From: UBA6770 sp965660875
GTDB lineage: Bacteria; Bacteroidota; Bacteroidia; Flavobacteriales_G; Salibacteraceae
Direction: 5' to 3'
Assembly: GCA_965660875.1 (NCBI GenBank)
Contig: CBFIBQ010000005.1
Span: forward strand, 68,708-132,707
Length of the DNA stretch: 64,000 nucleotides
A program made the position numbers and the translations under genes. Positions 42,202 to 50,668 of the stretch are shown here, one piece after another (position 1 is the stretch's first letter; each line of letters begins with the position of its first letter). The notes beneath the pieces were generated by a model. That model worked only from the letters and a program-made list of their open reading frames with translations. It ran no database searches and was not told where the DNA came from.

Positions 42202-43431
42202 TTAAACCAATTCGTTCAGTGCAATCTCAAATGCAGTTTTGGCAATACCCGTTTTAGAGTTACTTTTAGTGTGCGCATTTTCAATAGCGCCTTTTATAAT
42301 ATTTGATGTGTCTTCAAATATTGCTTTATCGCTCATATCTACGTGATCTTGCTGCATCAAGTAACAAAACACTCGTGCCATTCCACAGTTTGAAATGAAG
42401 TCAGGAATTACCGAAATGTGATTATCAGTATAATCTGCAATAGAACCAAAGAATATTTCCGGATCAGCAAAAGGAACATTTGCACCTGCTGCAATTACTT
42501 CCATGCCAGCACTCATCATTCTATTTACTTGGTCTTGCGTAATTAGTCTTGACGCTGCACATGGTAAAAACACCTCTGCAGGTATATCCCAAATTTTATT
42601 GTTTACCTCTTCAAAGGAGAGCATGTTATCTGCAACTAATTTGTTGCCTTCTTTTTTGTTGAATAAGTCCTTTACCTCTTCAAAGCTGAAACCGTCTTCC
42701 TTAATCAAGCCTCCTACGCGGTCAATGATGCCTACTATTTTAGCACCACTTTGTGCCAGGTAAAATGCACCGGCCGATCCAACATTTCCCCACCCTTGAA
42801 TGATTACCCTTTTACCTTCTAAATCACCGCCATAAATATCGAAATAGTGTTTTACAGATTCTGCAACACCATAACCGGTAATCATATCAGCAACCACATA
42901 CTTTCTTGACACGTCTGGAGAAAATTTGGTATCTTCTATTTCTTTCAAAACACCTCTTCTCAATTGACCAATACGGTTAATTTTTTGCGGCTCAGTAGGC
43001 TGGAAGTGTCCATTAAATACGCCTTCTTGTGGGTGCCAAACGCCACAGTCTTCAGTAATTGGAATTACTTCGTGAATTTCGTCTACGTTTAAGTCTCCAC
43101 CTGTTCCGTAATAGTTTTTGAGTAGTGGGGCTACTGCTTTGTACCATCTGCGCAATACGCCTTCTTTTCTAGGGTCATTAGGGTCAAAATTAATTCCAGA
43201 TTTGGCGCCTCCAATTGCAGGTCCAGCAACGGTAAACTTAACCTCCATGGTTTTGGCTAAGGATTCTACTTCGCGTTTATCTAATCCAATACGCATTCGA
43301 GTTCCTCCTCCAGCAGCTCCACCCCTTAAGGAGTTAATTACTACCCAGCCTTGAGCTTCTGTTTCAGAGTCTTGCCATTCAAAAACAATTTCTGGCGTTT
43401 TATTTTCGAATTTTTCAAGTAAATCTTTCAT
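42202..43431 (-). CDS. Glu/Leu/Phe/Val dehydrogenase
   Basis: From the ATG at 43431 the protein has 409 residues. It shows the dimerisation and active-site segment GGGTRMRIGLDKREVE, the catalytic-Lys region GPAIGGAKSGINFDP, GTGGDLNVDE, and the Rossmann motif IIQGWGNVGSAGAFYLAQSGAKIVG. It reversibly deaminates amino acids (Glu, Leu or similar) to oxo-acids. A -7/-33 pair (TTG-N18-TACATTTG) lies just upstream. Confidence 0.9.
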   Translation of the reverse strand: MKDLLEKFENKTPEIVFEWQDSETEAQGWVVINSLRGGAAGGGTRMRIGLDKREVESLAKTMEVKFTVAGPAIGGAKSGINFDPNDPRKEGVLRRWYKAVAPLLKNYYGTGGDLNVDEIHEVIPITEDCGVWHPQEGVFNGHFQPTEPQKINRIGQLRRGVLKEIEDTKFSPDVSRKYVVADMITGYGVAESVKHYFDIYGGDLEGKRVIIQGWGNVGSAGAFYLAQSGAKIVGIIDRVGGLIKEDGFSFEEVKDLFNKKEGNKLVADNMLSFEEVNNKIWDIPAEVFLPCAASRLITQDQVNRMMSAGMEVIAAGANVPFADPEIFFGSIADYTDNHISVIPDFISNCGMARVFCYLMQQDHVDMSDKAIFEDTSNIIKGAIENAHTKSNSKTGIAKTAFEIALNELV

Positions 43432-43446
43432 TAAAATAATTTTTCG

Positions 43447-43475
43447 CAAATGTAAACCTTTGCCACATTGAACAA
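43447..43475 (-). promoter_or_regulatory. Candidate promoter of the dehydrogenase-nhaD operon
   Basis: On the minus strand TTG (43475-43473) is followed by 18 bases and TACATTTG (43454-43447). The predicted start is about nine bases before the ATG at 43431. Confidence 0.5.
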
Positions 43476-43492
43476 CCCTAATATCGTTTTTT

Positions 43493-44572
43493 TTAGTGCT
43501 GTAAATCTGGATTTATCAAGAATAAATCGCCTGATGAATGGTCGTGATGTGCACCAGTTACGGAGCTATACACGTTGTCTATATTTTTCATTTTGAGCAA
43601 ACCCAAAAACGCAAAAACTAACGCTTCTTTAAAATCAATAACGGTTGCATCAGGCAGTATTATGTCGACTTCCTTATTCAAAACGGATATACGATTAATG
43701 AGGTGCTTGTTTTTACTTCCCCCTCCCGTCATTAAGACACTTTTGTTGGGTTTTAAAGAATTCGCTATTCTGCGTGCAATGTGTTCTGTGAATGTTGCAA
43801 TTTTATCTTCTGTAGAAACTTTAAAACCTTCCAGAATAGGGTTGATTTCCTGCTCCACCCATTCTCGAGATAAACTTTTTGGCCCAATCTGCTCAAAAAA
43901 CTCTAATTGCTCCAACTCCGCTAATAAATCGGAGTGCACGTTTGAAGATTGCGCAATTTCGCCATCTTTATCAAACGGTTTTCCTATGCTTTTACTCAAA
44001 CTATTGAGCACATAATTCGCCGCACATATGTCCCAAGCCTGTAGTTCATTTTCTTCGAAAGAAAGGTTAGCAAAACCACCGATATTTACACAATAGTCGT
44101 ACTCGCTAAATAGCAACGCATCTCCCACAGGTACTAATGGAGCACCTTGACCTCCTAACTTTACATCTTGGATTCTAAAATTTGAACAAGTGGAAATGCC
44201 AGTAGCTTCTTGGATAGCTTTTCCAGAACCCAATTGGAAAGAAATGCCTTTTTTAGGTTCATGGAAGATGGTATGGCCATGTGATGCTATCAGGTCGATA
44301 TTTTTTACTTTAATGCTGTCGATAAATTTTAAAACCTCTTTACCAATGTATTGGCCATATTCAATGTCTAAGCTTTCTAAGTTAGAAGAGGTCTCGGCTG
44401 TTTTTAATTGACTCAACCAATAGTCTGTATAAGTTAATGTTATCGCTTCTTCAATTGCATAGTTCCAGTTACCTTGGCCCTTGCTGAAACTGCAAATGGC
44501 AATATCAAGCCCATCGAATGAGGTTCCAGACATGATTCCTACAATGCGATAAGTGTTTTTATTTGCTGACAT
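43493..44572 (-). CDS. anmK: Anhydro-N-acetylmuramic acid kinase
   Basis: From the ATG at 44572 the protein has 359 residues. It has the ASKHA-fold motif VGIMSGTSFDGLDIAICSF, SHGHTIFHEP, FANLSF and LMTGGGSKNKHLINRI. It phosphorylates 1,6-anhydro-MurNAc in peptidoglycan recycling. An in-frame TTG at 44602 was not preferred. It is divergent from the acyl-CoA dehydrogenase gene. Confidence 0.95.
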   Translation of the reverse strand: MSANKNTYRIVGIMSGTSFDGLDIAICSFSKGQGNWNYAIEEAITLTYTDYWLSQLKTAETSSNLESLDIEYGQYIGKEVLKFIDSIKVKNIDLIASHGHTIFHEPKKGISFQLGSGKAIQEATGISTCSNFRIQDVKLGGQGAPLVPVGDALLFSEYDYCVNIGGFANLSFEENELQAWDICAANYVLNSLSKSIGKPFDKDGEIAQSSNVHSDLLAELEQLEFFEQIGPKSLSREWVEQEINPILEGFKVSTEDKIATFTEHIARRIANSLKPNKSVLMTGGGSKNKHLINRISVLNKEVDIILPDATVIDFKEALVFAFLGLLKMKNIDNVYSSVTGAHHDHSSGDLFLINPDLQH

Positions 44573-44608
44573 CGAAACAAGTTTAGCAATTAAATAAACC
44601 AAATGAGG

Positions 44609-44616
44609 TACTTTTG
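44609..44616 (+). promoter_or_regulatory. Candidate -7 box (TACTTTTG) for the acyl-CoA dehydrogenase
   Basis: TACTTTTG fits TAnnTTTG and lies 26 bases before the ATG at 44643. The -33 region is not clear. Confidence 0.4.
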
Positions 44617-44642
44617 CGTCCTTATTTTAAACGAAAAATCAC

Positions 44643-45785
44643 ATGGAATTTGAACTAACAGAAGAGCACTTAGCAGTGCGTGAGGCAGCAAGGGATTTTA
44701 CACAAAATATTTTGAAGCCCGGTGTAATTGAGCGTGATGAAAAAATGGAGTTTCCAAAAGAACAACTTGCACAATTAGGCGAGCTTGGTTTTATGGGAAT
44801 GATGGTAGACCCAAAGTATGGTGGAGGTGGTATGGATGCACTTTCTTATGCCATAGCAATGGAAGAGTTCTCTAAAATTGATTCATCTACTTCAGTATGT
44901 GTTTCTGTATGTAATTCATTGGTAAATTACGGTATTGAACAATACGGTTCAGAAGAACAAAAGCAGAAATACTTGGCACCTATTGCAAGAGGAGAAGCTA
45001 TTGGAGCCTTCTGTTTGAGTGAGCCAGAAGCGGGTTCTGATGCAACTTCACAAAAAACCACGGCTGAAGATAAAGGTGATTACTACTTGCTGAATGGAAC
45101 TAAAAACTGGATTACCAATGGTAATTCTGCATCCTATTACATTGTAATTGCCCAAACTGACCCTGAAAAAGGTCATAAGGGTATCAATGCACTGATTGTA
45201 GAAAAGGGTATGGAAGGATTTATTGTTGGTGCAAAAGAAAATAAGATGGGTATCCGAGCAAGTGATACACATACCTTGTTGTTTAATGACGTGAAAGTGC
45301 CAAAAGCAAACCGAATTGGAGAAGATGGATTTGGTTTCAAATTCGCAATGAAAACCTTAGAAGGTGGAAGAATTGGAATTGCAGCACAAGCACTTGGTAT
45401 AGCTGCCGGTGCGTATGAATTGGCTTTGGCCTATTCTAAAGAGCGAAAAGCTTTTGGAAAAGAAATTTCAAAGCATCAGGCCATTCAGTTTAAGTTGGCT
45501 GATATGGCAACGAATATTGAAGCGGCGAGAATGTTGGTGTATAAAGCGGCCTGGATGAAGGATCAAGGTTTGCCTTATGGTCAAGCTTCTGCAATGGCGA
45601 AACTATACGCAAGTAAAGTGGCTATGGAAGTTACTGTGGAGGCCGTTCAAGTGCATGGTGGCTATGGGTTCGTAAAAGAATACCACGTGGAACGCCTAAT
45701 GCGCGATGCTAAGATTACTCAGATTTACGAAGGAACTTCAGAAGTCCAGAAAATCGTAATTTCAAGAGGCGTCTTGAAGGACTAG
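44643..45785 (+). CDS. Acyl-CoA dehydrogenase (short/medium-chain type)
   Basis: The 380-residue flavoenzyme has CLSEPEAGSDATSQKTTAE (flavin and substrate binding), YLLNGTKNWITNG, YSKERKAFGKEISKHQAIQFKLADM and a C-terminal QIYEGTSEVQKIVISR segment holding the catalytic Glu in the short-chain type. It catalyses the first oxidation of fatty-acyl or branched-chain acyl-CoA. It is monocistronic and followed by a terminator. Confidence 0.94.
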   Translation: MEFELTEEHLAVREAARDFTQNILKPGVIERDEKMEFPKEQLAQLGELGFMGMMVDPKYGGGGMDALSYAIAMEEFSKIDSSTSVCVSVCNSLVNYGIEQYGSEEQKQKYLAPIARGEAIGAFCLSEPEAGSDATSQKTTAEDKGDYYLLNGTKNWITNGNSASYYIVIAQTDPEKGHKGINALIVEKGMEGFIVGAKENKMGIRASDTHTLLFNDVKVPKANRIGEDGFGFKFAMKTLEGGRIGIAAQALGIAAGAYELALAYSKERKAFGKEISKHQAIQFKLADMATNIEAARMLVYKAAWMKDQGLPYGQASAMAKLYASKVAMEVTVEAVQVHGGYGFVKEYHVERLMRDAKITQIYEGTSEVQKIVISRGVLKD

Positions 45786-45811
45786 CTTCAAAAAGAATCT
45801 AATAATTGAAT

Positions 45812-45847
45812 AAAGCCTTTCATTTTTTGAGAGGCTTTGTTTTTTTA
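45812..45847 (+). terminator. Intrinsic terminator of the acyl-CoA dehydrogenase gene
   Basis: AAAGCCTTTC pairs with GAGAGGCTTT over about 10 bp, and a run of seven T follows. The remainder of the 181-base gap (45848-45966) contains no recognised element. Confidence 0.7.
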
Positions 45848-45966
45848 GAAATAGTTGTAAGCCGAATTGTCGACTTGTTTCGTGTAACCTAATAAGAGTG
45901 CATTGCTACTCGTTGAGATATAATGTAAGCTCTTCTTTTCATCTGAAAACACAGTGAAATGCCTAT

Positions 45967-47154
45967 TTAATATAGGTAATGATGATAAGGGTACTTTGTC
46001 TCATATACACTTCTTACCATATGATACAGCTGTTCCTTTAGCTCATTAATGTTGGTTTTTTTGTGTGCTGAAATGAATATACATTCGGTATGTTCATTGG
46101 CCATCCAAGTTTTCTTTAGGTCGATAAGTGAAATGTTTTGTTTAGCATTCGCCGTGTAGTCAAACTCTCCTTCTTCTAAGTTTCGATAATTGTCAATTTT
46201 ATTGAAAAGCAGTATAGTAGGCTTATCAGCAGCGTTAATGTCCGATAACGTTTTATTCACTACATGTATATGGTCTTCAAAGTTTGGGTGGCTAATATCA
46301 ACTACATGAATGAGTATATCGGATTCACGCGCTTCATCTAAGGTAGATTTGAATGACTCCACCAACTGGTGTGGCAGCTTTCTAATAAAGCCCACGGTGT
46401 CCGACATAAGAAAAGGCAAGTTTTCAATGACCACTTTTCTTACGGTTGTATCCAAGGTCGCAAACAATTTATTTTCAGCAAATACATCAGATTTACTTAA
46501 CAAAGTCATTAGGGTGCTCTTGCCCACATTAGTATAACCTACTAGAGCAACGCGAACCATTTTTTGCCTGTTTTTGCGCTGCACCGCATTTTGCTTGTCT
46601 ATTGCTTTCAGCTTTTCTTCCAGTAAGGTTATTTTTTTACGAATAATCCTTCGGTCAGTTTCTATTTCTTTTTCTCCGGCTCCACCGCGTGTACTCGTTC
46701 CTCCTCGCTGTCTTTCTAGGTGAGTCCACATACGAGTCAGTCTGGGTAGTAAATATTGATACCTTGCCAATTCAACCTGAGTCTTGGATTGAGCCGTTTG
46801 CGCCCGATATTGAAATATGTCCAAAATCAATAAACTTCGATCGTAGATTTTTTTCTTTACCTCTTTTTCAATATTTCGGAGCTGTGAAGGTGTTAGGTCA
46901 TCATCAAAAATAATGACATCTATATTGTTTTCTTTAACGTAGGTGTTTATTTCAAAAAGCTTTCCCTTGCCGACAAATGATCGAATGTCAGGGTGGTCTA
47001 AACGCTGAGTAAAACGTTTTACGGTATCAATCCCCGCTGTTTTTGCTAAAAACTCTAGCTCATCGAGATACTCCGTTACCTGCTCTTCTGTTTGGTTTTC
47101 AGAAATAAGGCCAACTAAAACCGCCTGTTCATTTTCAACTTTAGTTTCTATCAA
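45967..47154 (-). CDS. hflX: GTPase HflX
   Basis: The 395-residue ribosome-associated GTPase has an N-terminal HflX domain (TVKRFTQRLDHPDIRSFVGKGKLFEI), the linker RLTRMWTHLERQRGGTSTRGGAGEKEIETDRR, and G domain with P-loop VGYTNVGKSTLM, DTVGFI and NKID. It splits stalled or idle ribosomes. It is one base after the cytochrome-b-like gene on the same strand and likely cotranscribed. Confidence 0.95.
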   Translation of the reverse strand: MIETKVENEQAVLVGLISENQTEEQVTEYLDELEFLAKTAGIDTVKRFTQRLDHPDIRSFVGKGKLFEINTYVKENNIDVIIFDDDLTPSQLRNIEKEVKKKIYDRSLLILDIFQYRAQTAQSKTQVELARYQYLLPRLTRMWTHLERQRGGTSTRGGAGEKEIETDRRIIRKKITLLEEKLKAIDKQNAVQRKNRQKMVRVALVGYTNVGKSTLMTLLSKSDVFAENKLFATLDTTVRKVVIENLPFLMSDTVGFIRKLPHQLVESFKSTLDEARESDILIHVVDISHPNFEDHIHVVNKTLSDINAADKPTILLFNKIDNYRNLEEGEFDYTANAKQNISLIDLKKTWMANEHTECIFISAHKKTNINELKEQLYHMVRSVYETKYPYHHYLY

Positions 47155-47155
47155 A

Positions 47156-47587
47156 CTAAGCTAATTTTTCCCACGGAACTCTGCTCAATACAAGTGCTAA
47201 ACCGATTAGGTAAAAGAGCGCCATACTTTTAAACTTCGACTTATCTTCTGTGGCTTTTTTCGTTTTGGAGTATCCTACTGTAATCAAAACAGTAGCAATT
47301 ATCATAGTAAGGGGATGCTCAATAACGAGAAACCTCAATTGAGCATTTTTCATCACCTCTGACATATTGCTTAAGTTGGCCAATGCTGGTCCAGAAAAAA
47401 AGAGACCCAGGCCCAATAACAATTGCGTGTGGGCACTAATCAGTGCAAATAGGCCCAGTTTTCTGTCACCCTCTGTAAATGTTTTACCATTTAACATTCC
47501 GTGTAGTGCCTTTATTGCCGATATAAAGATGAGAATTAGTGCTGCGTAAGCAATTAATCTATGAAGGTGCAAGAGTCCTGTATACAT
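47156..47587 (-). CDS. Four-helix membrane protein (cytochrome-b-like, function unknown)
   Basis: The 143-residue protein has four hydrophobic stretches (LLHLHRLIAYAALILIFISAI; LFALISAHTQLLLGLGLFFSG; TMIIATVLITVGY; MALFYLIGLALVLSRVPW) with histidines at His7, His9 and His53 that could hold heme. It resembles small cytochrome B subunits found in Bacteroidota. It leads the hflX operon, with TACTTTTG just upstream. Confidence 0.7.
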   Translation of the reverse strand: MYTGLLHLHRLIAYAALILIFISAIKALHGMLNGKTFTEGDRKLGLFALISAHTQLLLGLGLFFSGPALANLSNMSEVMKNAQLRFLVIEHPLTMIIATVLITVGYSKTKKATEDKSKFKSMALFYLIGLALVLSRVPWEKLA

Positions 47588-47607
47588 GAGTCGTGTTGTT
47601 AGATGGT

Positions 47608-47641
47608 CAAAAGTAGTGAAGCTTATGCAGATAGAATCAAA
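47608..47641 (-). promoter_or_regulatory. Candidate promoter of the membrane-protein/hflX operon
   Basis: On the minus strand TTTG (47641-47638) is followed by 22 bases and TACTTTTG (47615-47608), 20 bases before the ATG at 47587. It is a good match to the Bacteroidota pattern. Confidence 0.5.
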
Positions 47642-47714
47642 AAGACGAATAAAACCAGAAAGATGAAAGATTTTGTAACAAAATTTTATCCTTTTCGTTA
47701 GAGTGTTCGGTGGC

Positions 47715-47746
47715 TTGTCAGATAGGTGATAAAATCCGTAAATTCG
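47715..47746 (+). promoter_or_regulatory. Candidate promoter of rpoD
   Basis: TTG (47715-47717), 21 bases, then TAAATTCG (47739-47746). It lies 68 bases before the rpoD ATG in the 227-base divergent gap, whose remaining leader is very AT-rich with no clear hairpin. Confidence 0.45.
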
Positions 47747-47814
47747 CGCCTTATTTAAGAGTCGTTTTAAAAAATGTATTTTAACGAACTTTATTTTTAA
47801 ACTATTATTCGAAT

Positions 47815-48675
47815 ATGAGACAACTTAAAATCTCCAAACAGCTTACAAATCGTGATTCAAAATCTATTGATAAATATCTGAGTGATGTTTCCAAGGAGGA
47901 AATGATCACAGCGGAAGAAGAAGTAGAGTTAGCGAAAAAGATAAAGCAAGGGGACGAGAGGGCTTTAAATAAATTAGTGAATGCGAATTTACGTTTCGTT
48001 ATTTCTGTTGCAAAGCAATACCAAGGTCACGGACTTACATTAGAGGACTTAATTGCAGAAGGAAATATTGGACTGATTACAGCTGCAAAGCGTTTTGATG
48101 AAACTAAAGGTTTCAAATTTATTTCTTATGCAGTTTGGTGGATTCGTCAAAGTATTATGCAAGCAATTGCAGAAAACTCAAGGGTAGTGCGATTGCCATT
48201 GAATAAGGTTTCAGCAATTCAGAAAGTAGCGTCTGCATTTTCTAAACTGGAACAAGAATTTGAAAGAGCACCTTCTCATGAAGAAATTTCAGTTTTATTG
48301 GAAACAAACGCAGATAGCGTAGGTGATTTGGTTACCTATTCTCAAAAACAAGTCTCAGTAGATGCACCATTAATTGATGGGGAGGAAAATTCATTACTGA
48401 ATGTTTTGTCCAACAATAATTCTAAAAACCCGGCGGACGAAATGATGCGAGAATCACTCTGTAAGGATATAGAAAGGGTATTGGTTTCTTTAAAACCAAG
48501 AGAAGCTGAGGTGGTGCGTCTTTCTTTTGGGTTAAACGGAAGAACTCCGATGACACTAGAGGAAATTGCGAATAGTTTGGGGCTTACAAGAGAAAGAATT
48601 AGACAAATTCGTGAAAAAGCCTTGAGAGGGTTAAGAAAGAAAACAAATTCTAATTTCCTAAAGCACTATTTATAG
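47815..48675 (+). CDS. rpoD: RNA polymerase sigma factor, RpoD/SigA type
   Basis: The 286-residue sigma-70 protein lacks region 1.1, as is normal for Bacteroidota housekeeping sigma factors. Region 1.2 is IDKYLSDVSKEEMITAEEEVELAKKI, region 2 is LRFVISVAKQYQGHGLTLEDLIAEGNIGLITAAKRFDETKGFKFISYAVWWIRQSIMQ in parts, and region 4.2 ends in TRERIRQIREKALRGLRKK. It directs core promoter recognition. Whether it is the only RpoD cannot be told from this window. Its own -7 is TAAATTCG. Confidence 0.92.
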   Translation: MRQLKISKQLTNRDSKSIDKYLSDVSKEEMITAEEEVELAKKIKQGDERALNKLVNANLRFVISVAKQYQGHGLTLEDLIAEGNIGLITAAKRFDETKGFKFISYAVWWIRQSIMQAIAENSRVVRLPLNKVSAIQKVASAFSKLEQEFERAPSHEEISVLLETNADSVGDLVTYSQKQVSVDAPLIDGEENSLLNVLSNNNSKNPADEMMRESLCKDIERVLVSLKPREAEVVRLSFGLNGRTPMTLEEIANSLGLTRERIRQIREKALRGLRKKTNSNFLKHYL

Positions 48676-48704
48676 TAACAGGGAGAATAGACAATAATTT
48701 TGAG

Positions 48705-48733
48705 AAAGGCTTTCAGAAATGGAGGCCTTTTTT
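48705..48733 (+). terminator. Intrinsic terminator after rpoD
   Basis: AAAGGC (48705-48710) pairs with GCCTTT (48725-48730), extended by weaker pairs in the loop. TTT follows and the T-run overlaps the stop codon of the convergent SPOR gene. Confidence 0.6.
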
Positions 48734-49868
48734 ATTTGCTTAAAATCCAAGCCCCAGAATAACCACTTGATTTTATCGAGTTTAATTTGGTTAGTGCTTG
48801 CTCCCTGCTATTTACGCGTTCAGAGCTAACTCGAAACAAACCATTTTTTTGATCGACAATTTGTGCTGAATAGCCATTGCCTCTTAACTGTGAGACATAA
48901 TTAACGGCATTTTCATAAAACTCAAAACAACCAGTTATGATAAAGAATCCACTATCGTTTCTTGGTGCAAAAAGATTCTCGTTCGTGGCCACTCGCGTTG
49001 ATAGGGTAGGAGCAAATTTTTTCAGCTGAATAGTAATGTCCTGCTTAGTATGAATGTCCTTGTCTTTCTCCGATAAAAAAGAATGCTGTATAAAATTCTC
49101 ATTACCAATTTCAGCGGCTAACTCTATGGTACTGATGGATTGTTCTGGCAAGGCGTATAAAGTTGCCGCTTCATTTCTAGGCGAGAATGTAATACAAACC
49201 TTTTCTACAAATGGGTTGAGGTCAGAGTACTGAAAGTTATTTTGATTGTTAAATATATTGGAATATGTGCCCAACCAAAAAACGTAAAACATAAAAGGAA
49301 TTGTACACGCGGCAATTGCTATGCGTTTCCAAGATATTTTTTCTGTCTCATAGGAATTGTTCGCTTCATTTATTGAAACTACCGGAACTTCTTTTTGATC
49401 GGTTTCCACGTTTGGAACAACGGCAGGCTCAACTTTTTCTACTTTTTGTTCGAGTGGTTGGATTTTAATGGACTGCAAACCAAAGAAGTTAGTGTCCAAA
49501 TCCAGCTTGATATTTTGTTTGAAACGTAGGTTTTTGTTTGTATCGGTGTAGAAGGTACCTATGTCACTTAAGTCATACCTGCCGTCATTTTGAATGGTAG
49601 AATTGATTTGAGTTACGAAGTCTGCAACAAGTTGCACAGCATCGTTGTAATCAATATTCTCTTGTATAGAAATTTCATGTGTGAGCAACCCGTCATTCTT
49701 TACTAACCTCATATTAAAGCCGAGCGCTTTAAAAGGCGGTGCAAACTGATTGTTTAACTTATTAAAAGTTGCACTTTGTGGGTTGGCAACTAAGCCACCA
49801 AATCCGGGTATTACAACACAATCGTTTGCTTGTAAAAGACTTTTTATATGTTTTAAAACGGTGCCCAT
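48732..49868 (-). CDS. HU-CCDC81 and SPOR domain protein
   Basis: The 378-residue protein has an N-terminal HU-CCDC81 region (HIKSLLQANDCVVIPGFGGLVANPQSA, residues about 6-130), a membrane helix (ISWKRIAIAACTIPFMFYVFWLGTY, about residues 178-200) and a C-terminal SPOR domain (about residues 305-378, ending GYSGAWILSK). SPOR domains bind denuded peptidoglycan at the division site. The HU-like module may bind DNA or serve as a protein interaction part; this fusion is Bacteroidota-specific. Confidence 0.85.
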   Translation of the reverse strand: MGTVLKHIKSLLQANDCVVIPGFGGLVANPQSATFNKLNNQFAPPFKALGFNMRLVKNDGLLTHEISIQENIDYNDAVQLVADFVTQINSTIQNDGRYDLSDIGTFYTDTNKNLRFKQNIKLDLDTNFFGLQSIKIQPLEQKVEKVEPAVVPNVETDQKEVPVVSINEANNSYETEKISWKRIAIAACTIPFMFYVFWLGTYSNIFNNQNNFQYSDLNPFVEKVCITFSPRNEAATLYALPEQSISTIELAAEIGNENFIQHSFLSEKDKDIHTKQDITIQLKKFAPTLSTRVATNENLFAPRNDSGFFIITGCFEFYENAVNYVSQLRGNGYSAQIVDQKNGLFRVSSERVNSREQALTKLNSIKSSGYSGAWILSK

Positions 49869-49936
49869 AAACCAAAGACTAAAGTAAAAATTTGGGATAA
49901 CTTGGGCGTCAGATTTTTAATAAAAACCGAATAATA

Positions 49937-50449
49937 ATGAGTACTACAATTACAGTAAGAGGAAAGTCGCCCATAGTTGGCAAACGCGTTTTTTTAGCTC
50001 CAAATTGCACACTTATAGGCGAAGTAACCATGGGGGATGATTGCAGCGTTTGGTTTAATGCAGTAGTTAGAGGAGATGTTAATTCAATTCTCATGGGTAA
50101 TAAGGTGAATATTCAAGATGGGGCCGTCATTCATGGAACTTTTGAGCGCTCGGCAACCTCTTTGGGTAATAACGTAAGTGTTGGTCACAATGCTTTAGTA
50201 CACGGTTGCACAATTCACGATAATGTGCTGGTTGGTATGGGAGCAATAATAATGGACGGTGCAGTAGTGCATTCGAACAGCCTTATTGCCGCGGGTTCAG
50301 TTGTACTGGCTAATACAGTAATTGAGTCCGGGTCATTGTATGCTGGTGTTCCAGCAAAAAAAGTCAAAGATTTAAGTCCAGAGCTTTTTGAAGGTGAGGT
50401 AATGCGTATTGCCGAAAATTATATAAAATATTCTAGTTGGTATAAATAA
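49937..50449 (+). CDS. Gamma-class carbonic anhydrase family protein
   Basis: The 170-residue left-handed beta-helix protein has hexapeptide repeats (VWFNAVVRGDVNSILMGNKVNIQDGAVIH) with the metal-ligand histidines at GHNALVHG and an IAAGSVVLANTVI tail. It resembles YrdA/Cam-type trimers and may hydrate CO2 or be a related hexapeptide protein. It is convergent with the glmS operon. Confidence 0.88.
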   Translation: MSTTITVRGKSPIVGKRVFLAPNCTLIGEVTMGDDCSVWFNAVVRGDVNSILMGNKVNIQDGAVIHGTFERSATSLGNNVSVGHNALVHGCTIHDNVLVGMGAIIMDGAVVHSNSLIAAGSVVLANTVIESGSLYAGVPAKKVKDLSPELFEGEVMRIAENYIKYSSWYK

Positions 50450-50471
50450 AACTAAAAGTGCTCAAGAACTT

Positions 50472-50666
50472 CTATTTTGTTGTGTCGGCCTGGATAGAAT
50501 CTACTGAAAGTGAATCCGGTTTCAACGAAACATCTTCAGCCTTTTTTGGTTTCATTAGGCTTTTCAGTTGTTTTTGGAGTTCTTCTTGCGTAGGAGCATC
50601 CTCGCCATTAGTGCCAGAACATGCCAATAGACATAAGGCAACAGTAATGTGTAATAAATACTTCAT
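50472..50666 (-). CDS. Small lipoprotein
   Basis: The 64-residue protein has a signal peptide with lipobox LCLLACSGT, followed by a short charged segment (EDAPTQEELQKQLKSLMKPKK) and an Asp/Ser-rich tail. Its start codon lies two bases after the glmS stop, so it is the last gene of the DUF4270-glmS block. No family was recognised. Confidence 0.6.
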   Translation of the reverse strand: MKYLLHITVALCLLACSGTNGEDAPTQEELQKQLKSLMKPKKAEDVSLKPDSLSVDSIQADTTK

Positions 50667-50668
50667 CC

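Noticed and set aside
47747..47814. Possible hairpin in the rpoD leader (CGTT/AACG around an A/T-rich stretch)
   Set aside because: Pairing is only four good pairs with many mismatches; not supported as a structured leader.
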